The notes under the pieces: model-generated | The model's input: only the letters and a program-made list of their open reading frames with translations | The model's database searches: none | Told to the model about the DNA's origin: nothing | Program-made: the position numbers and the translations under genes | Shown: in pieces, positions 62,801 through 64,000 of the stretch | Numbering within the stretch: the first letter of the stretch is position 1 | Layout: the number at the start of each line of letters is the position of its first letter | From: Liolophura sinensis | Taxonomy: Eukaryota > Mollusca > Polyplacophora > Chitonida > Chitonidae | Assembly (NCBI RefSeq): GCF_032854445.1 | Contig: NW_027018048.1 | Span: 39,857-103,856, forward strand | Length of the DNA: 64,000 nucleotides | Reading direction: 5' to 3'

Positions 62801-63710
62801 ACACGTAGATAAAGACATTGAGATTGTCTTGCACTTAGAAGTAAGGCAATTGCTGGGTGAGTTAAATGGGCTTGGCCCAAAGATTTGTCGTCTTCTGGGC
62901 TACCGAAGGGCACATAACTTATAGTCAAAAGTTGAATATAGTAATGACCAGTCGCGATTGTACAGAGTACAGTGTAGCCGATTTCAATTAACAAAAAGAC
63001 CAGGTAAAAATGCAAAAGTGGAAAAACTGTTCCAGTGCTACTAGTAAGAGGCTAATCCGACGTAATTTGTGACGAGAAATCGAATGGTGCAATCCGCGTT
63101 GCTCTCCGACCAATACTTTTGGCTGTAGCGACAATTGAATGATCATTGATGTCATAATCACGTGCCCAGCAACGGCTCTTACTCCATGGATACCAGGAAA
63201 ATTTGCAATTTTTACCAACTGCCGATGCCTGGCCCAATTCCGCATCTTTTGGCACCTTATAAATGTGGGTCAGTGTTAAGTTGTACTTTTTTACAGCAGA
63301 CTGTATCAAGTACCTTGTGTTTTTTCATGTACAAATGGTGTGGTTTTTTCTACACGTAGATAAAGACATTGAGATTGTCTTGGACTTAGAAATAAGACAA
63401 TTGCTGGGTGAGTTAAATGGGCTTGGCCCAAAGATTTCAGGTCTTCTGGGCTACCGAAGGGCACATAACTTATAGTCAAAAGTTGAATATAGTAATGACC
63501 ACTCGCGATTGTACAGAGTACAGTGTAGCCGATTTCAATTAACAAAACACCCAGGCAAAAATGCAAAAGTGGAAAAAACTGTTCCAGTGCTGCTGGTAAG
63601 AGGCTAATCCGACGTATTTTGTGACGAGAAATCGAATGGTGCAAACCACGTTGCTCTCCGACCAATACTTTTGGCTGTAGCGACAATTGAATGATCATTG
63701 ATGTCATAAT
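59859..63710. repeat. Terminal 6/7-mer higher-order repeat, copy B (seven monomers)
   Basis: Units 59859, 60408, 60958, 61507, 62058, 62610 and 63159 correspond to copy A. Here 62058 and 62610 together take the place of the single unit at 58762. This copy is dense in single-base indels from about 60.67 kb onward, so its differences from copy A should not all be taken as real divergence. Confidence 0.75.
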
Positions 63711-63920
63711 CACGTGCCCAGCAACGGCTCTTACTCCATGGAAACCAGGGATATTTGCAATTTTTTAACAGCTGCCGATGCCTGGCCCCAATTCCGCATC
63801 TTTAGGCACCTTATTCATGTGGGTCTGTGGTCAGTTGAACTTTTTACAGCAGACTGTATCAAGTACCTTGTTTTTTTTTTTATGTACAAATGGTGTGGTT
63901 TTTCTACACGTAGATAAAAG
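60650..63920. other. Indel-dense zone 4, probable consensus errors
   Basis: Changes include GGGCCTTAG, GCCTGCCC (twice), AGGTCCTTC, ATTCCCGC, GTGGGGTCGTG, GTAAACAG, GGTGGAGTT, GTGTAAGCC, CAATTTGAATG, CTTTTTTACAG, GGTTTTTTC and GATAAAAGAC. Several unit lengths here are 551-552. The homologous copy A (56.6-59.9 kb) lacks them. Confidence 0.6.
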
Positions 63921-64000
63921 ACATTGAGATTGTCTTGGACTGAGAAGTAAGACAATTGCTGGGTGAGTTAAATGGGCTTAGCCCAAAGATTTGACGTCTT
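63711..64000. repeat. Partial monomer at the right edge
   Basis: The first 290 bases of a unit of the TTATTCATG/CTGTGG class, with the GACGTC switch form, are cut by the window end. A long T run (about 63,870) and extra bases (CCCCAATTCC, GATAAAAGAC) follow the error-like pattern of the preceding 3 kb. The array evidently continues beyond the window. Confidence 0.9.

Larger units (their letters stand above)
1..64000. repeat. Satellite array, about 549-bp monomer, 116 full copies plus one partial
   Basis: The sequence re-reads itself about every 549 bases across the whole window. With each unit counted from the CACGTG hexamer, the starts run 2, 550, 1099, 1650, 2200, 2755 and so on to 63159 and 63711. 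About two thirds of the units are exactly 549 bp and the extremes are 547 and 555. All units are in the same orientation and no foreign sequence interrupts them. CACGTG is intact in 115 of 117 units; the exceptions are the units at 21434 (CATGTG) and 29666 (AACGTG). Size, complexity and higher-order structure fit a eukaryotic satellite of heterochromatin. Its family and chromosomal position cannot be read from the sequence. Monomers differ by point changes and small indels concentrated at recurrent sites. Confidence 0.98.

Noticed and set aside
1-64000. More than two hundred open frames of 61-146 codons, many recurring every 549 bases
   Set aside because: They are on both strands and overlap each other, they are near-copies of one another, they are truncated by stops or single-base indels in sister units, and they show no recognisable domain. 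They are properties of the repeat, not genes.
1-64000. CRISPR array
   Set aside because: The repeated unit is about 549 bp and continuous, with no short repeat/unique spacer alternation.
1-64000. Mobile element insertion within the array
   Set aside because: Consecutive CACGTG landmarks are 547-555 bp apart everywhere, leaving no room for an insertion, and no target-site duplications or terminal repeats were seen.
1-64000. Telomeric or simple-sequence repeat blocks
   Set aside because: No TTAGGG-type or other short-period tract occurs apart from single T runs inside monomers.

Overview
The whole 64 kb window is one uninterrupted tandem (satellite) array. A single monomer of about 549 bp repeats head to tail, always in the same orientation, from the first base to the last. 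Using the near-invariant CACGTG hexamer as the unit start, I placed 116 complete monomers (2..63710) and a 290-base partial one (63711..64000). Unit lengths run from 547 to 555 bp and about two thirds are exactly 549. I found no unique sequence, no inserted mobile element, no inversion, no rRNA/tRNA/snRNA gene and no convincing protein gene. Every open frame in the window is a recurring by-product of the monomer, broken by stops or single-base indels in sister copies.

A 64 kb array of a long, complex monomer with higher-order organisation points to a eukaryotic nuclear genome and to centromeric, pericentromeric, subtelomeric or sex/B-chromosome heterochromatin. I do not recognise the monomer family and cannot name the organism.

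The array is layered. (1) Monomers differ at a limited set of linked sites: the head after CACGTG, a cassette around unit positions 90-125, a GA/CA/GT switch near 275, and tail sites. (2) Groups of monomers are duplicated as higher-order repeats: a 5-mer at about 12.8-18.3 kb, a 7-mer at about 19.5-27.2 kb, a very recent 5-mer (nearly two and a half copies) at about 45.95-52.45 kb, and a 6/7-mer at about 56.6-63.7 kb. (3) Longer stretches recur at a distance: 2.2-7.1 kb resembles 18.7-23 kb, 7.2-11.5 kb resembles 26.9-32.4 kb, and about 35.5-37.3 kb resembles 52.5-54.4 kb. Several hybrid monomers (for example 23081..23629) carry the crossover junctions, and the exchange points I could bracket lie in the middle of the monomer. 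Some variants are confined to one side of the window.

Four zones (about 2.2-3.7, 25.7-26.5, 31.0-33.1 and 60.7-63.9 kb) hold dense single-base indels, many in homopolymers. They look more like residual long-read consensus errors than biology. A block of about 95 bp in the middle of the monomer is much less variable than the rest and is the best candidate for a functional element.
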